Assembly: GCF_949628265.1 (NCBI RefSeq)
Contig: NC_088786.1
Span: forward strand, 21,101,681 to 21,165,680
DNA length: 64,000 nucleotides
Direction: 5' to 3'
Source of the DNA: Cloeon dipterum
Taxonomy: Eukaryota; Arthropoda; Insecta; Ephemeroptera; Baetidae
The position numbers and the translations under genes are program-made. Under the pieces are notes generated by a model. It made no database searches. It worked only from the letters and a program-made list of their open reading frames with translations, and was not told the origin of the DNA. Below, in pieces: positions 12,041 through 23,900 of the stretch (position 1 is its first letter; the number at the start of each line of letters is the position of its first letter).

Positions 12041-12967
12041 CTTTTTGTAGATTTTACAACTGCAAGTATATTATTTTAAATAAATTAAAAACTAATTAGG
12101 GCTGCGAAATGTAGATGATTTCTAAGCTTTGTCCAATCGTGTACAGAAAAATAGTTAATTGTTAAAACCATGAGAGCATAAATGGTGTTACTAACCTTTT
12201 CCACAATTTTCCAGTTGTAATTAATTAATATAAGACTCGTGTAAAAGAAAAACCAGCTTCTAAAGACTGCGAGATGCTTGTCGAGACGCGTCTCCCTCAC
12301 CACTGCTGATTTTACGAATTTTACGCGAATAGGCAAGTAAGCCCACGATCTTGCTCCACCTTATCTCCTTTGAGTGGGGAGAGTAATAAACATATTATCT
12401 TGCTTCTCATTGTTTATAAAAAATATATTCAAATGGGTTGCTCTATTAAATATTTCAAATATTTCAAGTTTCAATCAAAGATTTTACGGATTTTACCTTC
12501 ATCCAAGGGTTTTCGATTATTTTTCCGATTTTTCCCATTCTATTAATCTTATTTATTTTTTAAAAAATGCCATCTCCTATTTTAAACGGAAAGAACCTTA
12601 TCTATTGCGGTATAAGTGCATTTTTATTCGAATTATATATGCTGTTATTTTATTTCTATGTACTCGATCTGTCGATTAGTTTTTATCTTTAATTTCCCCT
12701 CGCGCGCTTTTCACTGTTCCGCACGTGCTAGGCTGATGGCGCCACAATCACAGACACGTGTTTGTTTACATTGGTAAACAAGAAACCAAGAAAGTAAGAA
12801 ACTAAAGACCTCGCGGATCTCGCAACTCGTTCTCGTTGTCCTAGGGTCAACCTGTATGTGACTGTTGGATATCAAATTCACTCTTATCTTTTAATTTTCC
12901 TTAATATCACATAGTTTTCAGCTGTCAATATTCCATAAAACTTGTCCGTCAATAAAACTAATGGATA
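12041..12967. promoter_or_regulatory. Head-to-head promoter region of paralogue B and the zinc-finger gene
   Basis: The two genes diverge from this 0.93-kb interval. The right part (about 12700-12850) is less AT-rich and holds two CACGTG E-boxes (12721-12728 area and about 12755-12760) and a near-perfect palindrome, TGTTTAC-ATTG-GTAAACA, at 12763-12780, which matches two facing forkhead-type sites. The left part is AT-rich and featureless. Confidence 0.4.
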
Positions 12968-15016
12968 ATGGATGATTCAAATCATCTTCATGACCGAAAT
13001 CTCCGCCAGAGATACAATCGTCCAGAGTTCGTCCTAGTTGGGATTATTAAAGGTAAAAAGCTCAACTTGTGTTTTATTAAAAAAATTTATGCTTCGTTAG
13101 AAAAACAGAAGCAATATAAATTATTAAAATCATGAATGTAAAACTCCATAAAATATTGAGTGTCAGTATTCGCACCAAAATGATGTTAAAAAAGGGGCTG
13201 CAGGTCACGGCAGACCAGACACGCATGATTTGACTATTATTGCATTAAAATCCATTTATAAAAGTTGCAGAATTGTATCTTGATACCATTAGAAGCGAAT
13301 TTAGGGGCTTCTTTTCATGCTTTATGTCCTGTTCGCACCTTATTTAGGTTTGAAGTGTTATATTCTAAAAAAGGCCCGGTGTTTTCAAAACATGAAAAAT
13401 ATTATTTTAATTATTTTCAATGTGGACAGTACATACATAAGCACTCACAACTCAGGAGAAAAACACATTTATCTACAAAGCTTGTTTGTTTTTTAAATTG
13501 AAATATTTTTCCTGGAATAGAAACAGGGAAAATAGATAAAGGGAAATAAGAGTGTTATTTTTTTAAGTATGTAACACTTTTTAAAAAGCCAAATTAAAAT
13601 TATGAAATAGGCAAATTTTGCTCATCATTATTTGTTACCAATTTTGCAGAAGAGCCTTTAGATGAAGACTTGGTAAGCTCCAGCGCGGGACAGGAACATA
13701 ATGAAGCAGAACTTTCTCCCAAAATTGAGGAGGAACAGGAAGAGCCTCCCGATCCCGAGCCAGCAGAATCAAATATTGAAACTAATGCGCCTTCCGAACC
13801 CGAAGAACAGCAGGAAGCTCAAGCCGTGCTGACAGAGCCAATTGAGGTTATCTTGCAAAAACTCTCTTCTGTCGGTCGTTACAATGACCGAGTAAAGTGC
13901 CCATGCTGCTCAAAGGAGCTTGCCAACCGTTGGGTCTTGGCACGACACATCAAAAGCTTGCATCTGGTTGCCCAGTGCGACAAAAAACTAAACAGTAAAC
14001 AGATGATACTTAAATTTATCTATTTGTTGTTCATACAAATTTATATTAATTCCAGCTTTCGTGAAACGAGAATCCAAAGAAAAACATATTTGCAAATTTT
14101 GCAACAAAGCAATGCGTCCTAAAGAAGTTAGCAAGCACATGCGAGTTTTCCACCCAAATGACTATCAACAGGTATGAAAGCACAAGCAAAACTTTGCATT
14201 ATATATGGATATTACCAGAGCTGAAATTGAATTGAACATTCCAATTTTGTCCGTTCGGGAATTTTGGACTGATGAATGATGTTCATAGAAACAAAATTGA
14301 GAAAATTTGCACATTCAACATTCAATTTCTGCTTATTTAACATCAAGTTCAATGAAATGTAAATCAAACTATTTAGGCTTAAGTGTTATGAGGTAATGAT
14401 GAAAGAAATATCTCTTCTCAGCCTGCAAGTATCAAGCCCAAGCCCTCTTTCTTCTGTGCCCACTGTTCCTACTCGGGACACCGACGCAACCGAATGGTGC
14501 TACACGTGACTGCCAAACATTTTCCCAAGACGGTGGCGTGCCCTGACTGCCCGGCAATAGTTGCCACCAGAAAAGAACTCATAAGGCACAAATACAGACG
14601 ACACTCAACGTGGAATTGCAGTCACTGCGGGAAAAATGTTTCTAAGGCAAATTTTACTGCCCACTTGATCAAGTCCACATGCCAGTTCTGTGATGAGGTC
14701 TCTAATTGTTGCGGACAGACTGCCTTACACCGCAAAGTGTGCAAAAAGAAAGCAATTTGCCCCCACTGCGAGAGAGACTTTCACAACAGGGACAATCTCA
14801 GGTCAGTTTTATTTTTTTGCTCTTTTTTATCGCACTAGATTTAATTTTATCTTTGTAATTTGCAGGAAACATGTCATAATCTGCCCTGTGAGGACTGGAG
14901 AGCCAATGTTTGAAAAGGTTCGCCCATCCCGCGCATTCAAAGGTACATACAAAAAGAAAAAGAAGCGTGGTATGTTAACAAGGGAGGATAAACTGGAGGA
15001 GGGTGGTGAATTGTGA
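12968..15016 (+). CDS. C2H2/C2HC zinc-finger protein (358 aa)
   Basis: Five coding exons with matching phases: 12968-13052, 13650-13994, 14056-14171, 14422-14801 and 14866-15016; 358 residues. The first ATG (12961) stops after four codons, so the ATG at 12968 is chosen. An N-terminal IIKEEP segment matches the SUMO-acceptor consensus and is followed by an acidic Glu/Pro-rich stretch. Seven CxxC-headed fingers follow: CPCC, CKFC, CAHC, CPDC, CSHC, CQFC and CPHC. The first four have two closing His; the last three close with His and Cys or are irregular. The C-terminus is basic (KKKKKRG), a possible nuclear localisation signal. It is probably a nuclear DNA- or RNA-binding protein; no orthologue is recognised. 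It ends tail to tail with the dynein gene. Confidence 0.85.
13053..13649 (+). other. First intron of the zinc-finger gene
   Basis: AT-rich intron of 597 bp with donor GTAAAAA and acceptor TTTTGCAG. Nothing else is seen in it. Confidence 0.7.
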
Positions 15017-15604
15017 CATTTAAGCCATCCAAGACTGACAATTAATGTGCAATTATTTTTCAATTTCCAGAATGAAAGGCTGGAAAATTGCTTAAAAATA
15101 AAACAATTTGGTGTGTGAAACACCAAATCGTCTGTTTAATCATTTTTGAATTTCCTGTTATGTCACCTGAACCTAGAATTAATTTTGATCTAATTTTTAA
15201 TATCATATACAGTAATCCAACATTTTCCAAGATTATTTACTTGTTTAGATACAGTAGATGAAGATAACATTTTAAAAAATCAGTGGGATTATTTCATAGC
15301 GTGCTACTTTCCTTGTGAAAACCTTGTTCTGTTTTGCAGACAGTTTATAAATTTTATAATTAATCTATCTTTTATAAGAATTATGCCTTTTTGTAATTTT
15401 GTTAGTTTTCAATGTATTTTCATTTCAAATATTTATGTTTTTCAGATTGGTTTGTGTTGCTTGTAATGCCATCCCAAGTTAATATTTATGTTCATGAAAT
15501 TACAAGCAAGTGATAATGTTTATACATAACCTGGTTACGAATTCCGCACAAATTGCTATATTCAAATCAATCATCCAATAGTAGATATGAATTCAAAGAG
15601 ATTT
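15017..15604. other. Convergent 3' flanks of zinc-finger and dynein genes
   Basis: AT-rich interval between two stop codons on opposite strands. It should hold the two 3' UTRs; an AATAAA is present near 15098. Nothing else is seen. Confidence 0.5.
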
Positions 15605-18600
15605 TTAAATTTGAAGTAAAAGAGCAACACCCGCGAGAGTCCACTTAGCAGGTTTTTCCTTGGTTTTAAGGTTGAAAGTCCAAACAAACGTGGGACCTCG
15701 AAGGCGCGTCTTGTAAACGGGGCACTCGTACATGTTGCGCAGATCTTGCTTATCTTGCGTGATGGCCTGTTGATTTTAACGAGTAAATTATTTATGATTG
15801 CATCAAATAACACTTACCCTGATATTTATGACCGGCATCGGGGGAAACAGCTCTTTGAGGCGAGCGTCGACAATCACGCCCGCTTGCGTGTCCCATCGAG
15901 CACCTTCCATGTATAAGCCATGCACGTAGGCGCCGTCTCTTGGCGCGCTCCTGCAAATTTTTAAATTTATTATTGGTTGAAATAAACTTTCATTTAATTT
16001 AGTTTTGCGCTTAGAAGTGAATTTTTGCATAAAAAACGAATTTTTAACTCCTTTTGATGTTTTTCATATTGAACGCGCCAATGCAAATTGACAAGGATAA
16101 GTAAATTTTTGGCCTTAAACCAATCTGTAAATTTTCTCACGTGAAGTCCTCCTTGTGCTTCTTGGTGACCTCGCACTGCAAGCACATTTTATCTAGCGGC
16201 AGCTCATTTTTGCGGGCTGTGCTTTGCATGATAGCAGTAAGGAAGGACTGGGGGTTGAAAAATCCCGCTAGCCACACGGTGGCGGGCAAGACAAAATCCG
16301 AAGCCCACGCATCGAGCTCTCGCAATCGAAGCAGAAGATCTGCGAACCAGGCTCCAAGGGGCAGGAGCGAAGGATACGCGCGTGCTGTCCACACTGCCGG
16401 CACCTGGTCCAGGAAGAGAGCCGTCTCCAGCTTTTCCATGTCCGAGGTAATTGTCAGCTCGCCCTGCAAAAATTAAACCGTTGCAAATTTGACTTGTTTA
16501 TTTGCGACACAAAATTATTTTTTTCCTGAAATTGATCTTTTAGCCTGGAAATACGACCGCCAAATTGTAAACATTTAATTATAATTCTCGATTGTAAAAA
16601 AATGAACGTTTCTTTTACAATCTTCTAGTGAAAAAGGCCGAAATAGTTTATTTTAATATGGGTTTTAAATGCTTAAAATTCCACGATTTTTGCACATAAT
16701 TTATTTCTATCACTTCATACCACGTATTAGAAAAAAATTGAAAAAATAATATCGTAATTAATCTTGATTTCTTGCGTGAAATATTCTCAGGTAGGAATTT
16801 TTATACTTTTTTACTCCACCCACCTTGAGTCCAAGATCTAGTTCTTTGAGTGAGCGTTTCATCTCGTTGGTCAAATAGTTCATGCGTTCACATTCTTGAA
16901 AGGCAACGATCACATACGGAGTCCTCTCTTCCACTTTTCCCATAATTTCAGTCATATTGAACTCTTCAGGCAGTTTTTCCAGAATTTCGTCAATCACTTG
17001 TTTGACCTGTAAATATAAAATGAAAACGACACAGCACGTAATTAAATACAAAAAGCCCAAAATACCTTGTCTTCTCTGGTTACTGAGGCGCCTCCAGAGG
17101 CACCAGCATCTCTTGGCTGCATTTCGAAGACAGTCCGCAGCAAGTTGTCCGAGGTGGCGGTGAGAAAGCCGATTTCCGCATTCGGATGCAGGCCGTACAA
17201 GTAAGGAGACTCGGCCGGCATGGCTTCGTCCACGTACTGGTGATAGCCCTGGTAGTCAAGGTTTGGTGGGGCGGGGAAGCCGGGGGCCAGCAGCAGGTCG
17301 CCGTCGACCAGTTCAGGCTGCATTAGCTCCTCCAGGTAGGAAATGCACAACCGGCGGTCCCAGTCGTCCGTGATGTGTCCGCCGTACATGATCTCGCCAA
17401 AGAGGTAGCGCAGGTCCTCCCAAGGCACCTTCTGGCTCGCCTCCAGGTAGTTGAACAGCACGCTGACGCAGATGTTGAGGTCGCCGGCGTTGAAGGGGTA
17501 CACGCGGTTCCAGCCCTGTGCGCCGAACTTGCGTCGCTCGGCCACCACAGCGTGGAAGTAGCACAGAGAGAAAAGGATGGCCTTAAACTCGGCCTCCTTG
17601 CCGCTCATTTCCAGCGTTTCCTGGTTGAAGTTCTCCAGTGCTTTGTGCAGGTTCGCGTTCATTCCTGTCGGGGGCTCGTTCGTGATTTTAATGGACGACT
17701 CGAGAATTCCCTATGAGAAAAACTTGTTAAATTTTTTATCAATTTCGAGATCGCTGGGTGGGTTTAAAATAGTATAGTTAAGGAAGTAAATATAAAAAAA
17801 TTAACCGGAAATTTGATTTTTCGATCGCAAAAAAAATTTAATTGACACGAAAAAACTCAAGTTTTGGTCGTGTCGATTTAACCCCCAAAACCAACCCACG
17901 GAATAGCACCGTAGGAAGGGGGTAGGTTCCAAACCATTCAGATATGCTTTTGAATATTTATTATTAACCATGTCGTGATCAACTTGGACTGAAATCCGGG
18001 TGAAATCAATCGCATTGCATGTCATCCAGAATATCAGGGGTGAAACTATCACGTTTTTTCTACTTGGGATGCAAAAATTCAAAAAACTAAATAAATAATA
18101 AAATATATAATTAATTTTGGCTGGAAAACTCGCGATTTTGAGATGTGGCCCCTGTAAATAATACAACTCTTGGAATATCGATCCGAAATTTTCAGGTGGG
18201 CCATCGGTCTAGAAACAAAATATGAAGACCCATGCAACGAATGGGTCCACTATTTTATGCCAAATAAAATTTACCTGAGGAATGATGTGAGCCGAGGGCG
18301 TATTTGCAGGCTCGGCGCTCAAAAATAGACGGAAATCGGAATGTGCACCTTCAGCCAAGTGCTCCAAACTTTTTTCCAGTGACGGCAGCCACTTTTTCAC
18401 GAGATGAATGTTCTAAAATTTATACAGGTGGTAAAACCAATTGGCGTGTTTAGTTTGAAACAGACCTGTAGCACAACCCACTGTCCATGCTTGGCTCCGA
18501 GCTCCATGGCCTCCTCAGCCACCGCTTCTTGTCCCTGGCCGAGCGAAATGTTGTGGAAGTTCTGCTTGTCTGCGGTGAAACCTAACTTCCTTCCCAAATT

Positions 18601-20906
18601 TTCTACGTCCTGGAAATAAAAATCACGATGAAATATAGAGGCTGAACACGGAAAATAATAATTACTTTGACTGGGTTGACTCCTGGCGAAAGGATGAAAA
18701 ATATCGGCGTGCTTGCTGAAGACTCCTCAAAAGATTTGGAAAACTCAACAGTACGTCCTTCCACATACTTGCCGCCGAGTTTCTCCTCAATAAACGCCCT
18801 GGAATTTTCCATTTATAAATTGAATTTGCACGATTTAAATACGAGTTATAAATACTTCAAAGCATAAGTCATGCGGTCAGGACGGAGCGCGCGCAACATG
18901 CAGAGCTTCTGCAAGGCCGTCTTGTTCTTCCACTCCTGCGGGAAAGGCTCTTTTTCGGGACACTCGCACTCGACAAGCTTCTTCCAGCGCTTCGTGGAGC
19001 TTTCAATATCACGATCCAAATTTCTATTAAAAAATTAGTTATGCCTGGGTATAAAAAAATAATCTTTTGACCTAAATTCATCACGGGCTGCAAGACTCCT
19101 AATGGCGCCCCAACTGTTGTTTGAAAGAAAATCAACAGGGCTGTGCACGTGTGGAGTGACAGGAAAGCGAAGCAAAAAGTCCAGCTCTGGGGCACTGATT
19201 TCTTCGTTGCGCAAAAGAATCTATTAAATAGAAATTTGTAAATGTTGCACTAAAAAATCTGTCAAAAACCTGGAAAGTCATCTGCGCAGCAAAGATGAGC
19301 TTGTCGCACTCGAAAAGGCCGCGAGACGTGTACATGAAAACAGAGTGAGTGATGCAGTCGATTAAATTTCGCACCCGCAAGCGAACTTCCTCAGCGGGTG
19401 ATGCACGCTCTATCGCCTTTTGAAATACAATGCTAAATGCCTGAAGGTATATAAAGTTTAATTTTTTAAACACTGCAGCAAAAAAACAAACCTTTAGAGA
19501 AAATTGATAAATTGGGTTAATTGTATTCAGGTCGTTTAGGATAAAATAGAGAAGTGACGCTCGCGCTGCAGCAGGCCGGTAGTGTTCACGTGCTTCATCT
19601 ATTTGAGTCGAAGTTACTCGTGCTTCAGTCACCTAGGATAAAAAATATTTCGATCCTTTTTGAGAACATATATATTTTAACCAAACCTTTTGCTCGATTT
19701 CAGCTGCTGTTTGTTTCGTGGTCTCAAGGTTCTCAACCAGCGCCGTGTCGCCAAGAATGTTTGCTCCTGCTGATGAGAGTCGAGACAGTAGATCATCTTC
19801 GAGACTCTTCAGCATGATTTTAAAGTCGTTTTGCTGTTTCGTCAGCTCAGCTTTCAACTGCTCAAGGTCAGGTCTCTCAGCCTTGACTACTTCAGCAAGG
19901 AGTTGGTCCTCCAAGCCGTCTCTAGTCACCGTGAAGTTGATCAGCGTCGTCTGCGCCTGCATCTCGGGCTTGTAGTGAGGGTTAGCCAGTTTAGTGTGTA
20001 GAATCAACCTAGCGAAATCATTTCATTACAGGGTTCAAACTTCCGTTTTTTCCACTGCTGCTTTTTCAATAAAAATTCTTTATTCCAGATGATTGAATTT
20101 TACATTGTGCTCAAGCATTGACTAAAAGGTCGTGGATGGATATTATTCATTTAGGCAATAGAATTATTAAAACTGTCAAATATCTGGGCATGGAAAACCT
20201 CTAACAATTCATTCATTCACATTTTTGTACAATAGAATAGAAAGATATTATGACTAAAATTGTCAGTAAAACTATTTAAAATATGGAACAATTTGTTACA
20301 AACTTTTCCCGTAGCTGGAAAGAATGTACGCAACATCTGAAAAGATCACTAATGCAAAAAATACTTAAATAGTTTACTGCCTTTTTTAAATAAACATTGG
20401 AGGTGCGAGATATTTCCGGGAAAAGCATTAGTTTTCCACCTTTTTTGCCAAACCAAAAAATATTAATGCTACACTTGCATTATTTTAATGCCTTACGACT
20501 TAGTGTACCTAAAGTTTGAGTTGTATTCGACCTCTTTGTCTCCCATTTTGATGGCGCGGCCCTTTTTAATGAGGTTCCGCCCCAGCAATGGCTCCAGCAC
20601 GGGGTCAACAGCCTCGCCGATGTTCTCAAGCAGGACAGTGCGTCCGGCCGAAATGGCTTTTTCGATGACCTCCAGTGCTCCCTTGTGGCCGAGCCGAATG
20701 ACCTGAAGCTCATCGCCAAACTTTTGCTTGATCCACTTGACGCCCTGCAGCTGTGGATCGATCATCAGAGGCCAGCGGTCTGAATTTTCCAAAATTGTTG
20801 CGTTTTCTGTGGACATTCGGTCGCTGGGAAGTCCTTCGTTGTTCCACCTGGCCACCTGGGCGTCATCCGTCAGCAGACTCAGCAGGTCAAGACCCTCAGT
20901 GGTCAA
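15605..20906 (-). other. Dynein AAA5, AAA6 and C-terminal domain
   Basis: AAA5 includes [18 protein letters not shown] (exon 20493-20906) and [18 protein letters not shown] (19633-20007). AAA6 and the C-terminal domain include [15 protein letters not shown] and [13 protein letters not shown] (exon 17042-17711), then exons near 16140-16470, 15800-15955 and the last exon. Introns of about 480 bp (20008-20492) and 560 bp (17712-18273) lie inside and look empty. Confidence 0.88.
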
Positions 20907-23900
20907 GATGGGAGGCTATTAATCATTCGAAATTAAAAATAAAAATATTTATAATGTTTTTATTAAGGTACCTCGACAGTTTTTAAGAACGGCATCCACA
21001 TCTTATGGACTAGGTCGTGCCGATATTGTTTGGTGAAACAGCCAACGTAGGACACAAAAGCAGTCACCAACAAAACATCACCTGGAAGGGTAGTTCCCTG
21101 TCGCAGGTAGCTAAAAATGTGAAACATCAGTCAAATTTTTAGTTATCTAAAGCAAAATAAATTTAATTAAAAAAACTATGCGTTTGTGGAAAAATGAATT
21201 AATTTTATCTTACGCACCTCGTGACTGCTTCGGCCCATCTGACATTCTCAGAAGCAAGTCCGCCAACAAGCCTGTTCGCTAGGGCGATTGTTCTACTTGT
21301 TGCGTCGGCCTCTTCCTGACACTTGAGTTTTTCAGCCGTTGCTTGCTCAAAGTCGGCTGTTAACTTGGCCAGTTGCTCTTCCAAACTCTGTTCTTGGATT
21401 GAATCAGAGATGTTACAGAAATTTGACGTCAAAGGTACCAAAAATGTGTATAACATTTAAAAAAATGTTCAATTGTTTCAAAATTGACGTTTACCAATAT
21501 TTCACATTTTTAAAATATTTTTGAAGCGAAATTTTCTGCTTGGAATATGTTACAAAAATTTGGGTACTGCAGTTAATCATAGAAATGTTCAGTATGTAAT
21601 AATTAATTACTAACTTTGATAACTTTATGCTTCGATTATGAATTTTTAGCTTGAATAATAATATCCGAAATAATTATCCAATTTCCTTGACAGCCCCTGT
21701 CAATATTTTATGTAGACAGCCCGCATGAGTGATATGAGAAGCAAAATGCCTATCCAATCCCCTGCCGCTTTTTTACAGTTGTTTACTCCTTGAAAAGGGA
21801 AAAATAATGTGAATTGCGAGTGAACGCCGACAGAGGGTTTGCCTCGCATCTTCTCCACTAATCTACTGTCTTTGTTGCGTGAAACAGATGATGCAGCGTA
21901 AATAACAGTGTTATTCCTGCACTCGGATCACTCAAACTTTCGTGTCCTTATTAGTAAACCTGATCATTCAAGGATGTAAGTATAATTGCGTCTTTTTAAT
22001 CAAATTGTTCTTATAAGCATTAACTGGTTGACACATGAGATAATATAAAGGGACTTTCTTCTAGAGAGCTATGTATGTAACTGTATCTTTTTAGCCTATC
22101 TTTGACTATGAAATTTCTTTGAGCCACCATAAAATCCTATTTAATTTTTTGTCTTGACTGGTGAATGATTTACACAACGTTTTTTATTTTTGTGAACCAG
22201 CATTAGCTTTTTTGTGTTACTTTCAATTTCGAGTTCGACCCAGCTGATTTGAAGAAGTATGTACATAAACGTTTATAGGGGTGTTTTTTTTTGCTGCAAA
22301 AACAAACACACACTTACCGCAACTTTTCTCTTAATAACACTGAGCTTTTCTTGAGCCACCGCAAGCTCAGCATTCGCCTGTGCAAGAGCCTTCCGCTTCG
22401 GCTCAACATCACAGTAAACCTCGTAGAATTTAATAATGTTGATTACCCATGCACACAGTCCTGAAAAAATATTTTTAGCATTCTCAACTTAAAATTTTGT
22501 ACAAAATGGAAATGAACCTGCTGCAGCTGCGGATTTTGATCGAACAAACTCAGGTTCAAACTCTGCATCCTTGAGGTACGGCTGGATAGCCTTCATAATT
22601 TCAGGGTGAATATTTTCTTTGTCGTAGTTTATTAGAGCGTCAAGGAAAGCATCGACCTTGGCCATCGTGATCTTGGCAGCTTTCCAGCTCCTGTCCTTGG
22701 GGATTTTTCCTCCCGGGGCCAGAAGAACCATAACAGCAGCCGTAACATTGGTCACAGCTCCCGGTGGGGAGCCGAATGATTTTAGTTCAGTGAGGTTAGC
22801 CTTGTTTAGGGTGTTGAGCGCCTCCTGGGCCGCGAGCAGGGCTGGCTCTGCCTTCACCAGGTCCTCTTCACAATCCTGCTGCTTTTTCGACACCTCCTCA
22901 GCGATGATACCGACCTTTCGCTCCTCCTCGTCGGCTAAAAATGAGAGTTGTATTATTTTAAATATTTATATGATGGAATATACCCCACCAAGTGTTTTTT
23001 CCTGCGACACTTTGTCCGTTTCAATGCCAACAATCTCGATGAGTGCGTCTGCAGCCTCGTTTTTCTGTTTCAACTCAATCTCTTGGACCGCCAGTTTAGC
23101 TTTCAAATCGTCGACCTGCTCAGCCGTGCTCTTCAACTTTTCCAGACCGTTCTCCAACCGTTCAACTTTCGCCTGCAACTCGACATTCTTTAGTCCTAAG
23201 AGTTTGGCGTAAAGGCTGATCTGCTCGAGATACGACTTTGGCGTCGTGTAGTTAAAACGCCGTTCATTCTGCAGATAAAGTCTGGACATGTTGTTCACCG
23301 AAGTGTGCGCAAAAGCCATGAATTTGGCAGCTGCATCTTGGTTCGCCTCCTGGAGATTAAATTTTACCTTCAGGGATCCGTACATTTTCCAAAACTCACA
23401 GGCAAAGAGGGGATTTCCTCGAGGAATCGGCGTGCAACGGATACGAGCGCTTCTTGAGGCCATTCGTGGAACCAATTTATGTTTGTTGAGTTTATAATTG
23501 CTGGGAATTTCCTTGAGCGAACCCTGAGTGTGGAGCCAACTGGAGAAAAGCAAAGCACCACCTATTCAAAATGATTTTGGTTTTAGTTTTTACTATAATG
23601 TAACTCAATCATCACCTTCAACTGGCGTCGCACACGGTCAATAAAGAATTTCCAGCAGTTTTCTCGCGAATCCACCATTCCAGCACCTTTGACCTCATTG
23701 CGGACGCCAGCAATAATGTTTTCAACCTCGTCGTCGGGGAAGAGATCGGGAATTTCGCCTGACGCGAGCATATCGTTGATCAGGACTAGAAAACTTTCCT
23801 GTGCCACTTGCGCATCTGTCATAAGAAACATGATGCCCACGTTCTTCAGACCAGCTTTCAAATATAAACCAGCCAACTCAGCCTAAAATAAAAATTATTA

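Noticed and set aside
12374..12679. Plus-strand open frame of 101 codons between two genes
   Set aside because: AT-driven Phe/Ile/Tyr-rich reading with no domain, no homologous look and no splice context.
17313..17716. Long frames on both strands overlapping the dynein C-terminal region
   Set aside because: They are shadows of the well-supported dynein exon 17042-17711, which is GC-rich.
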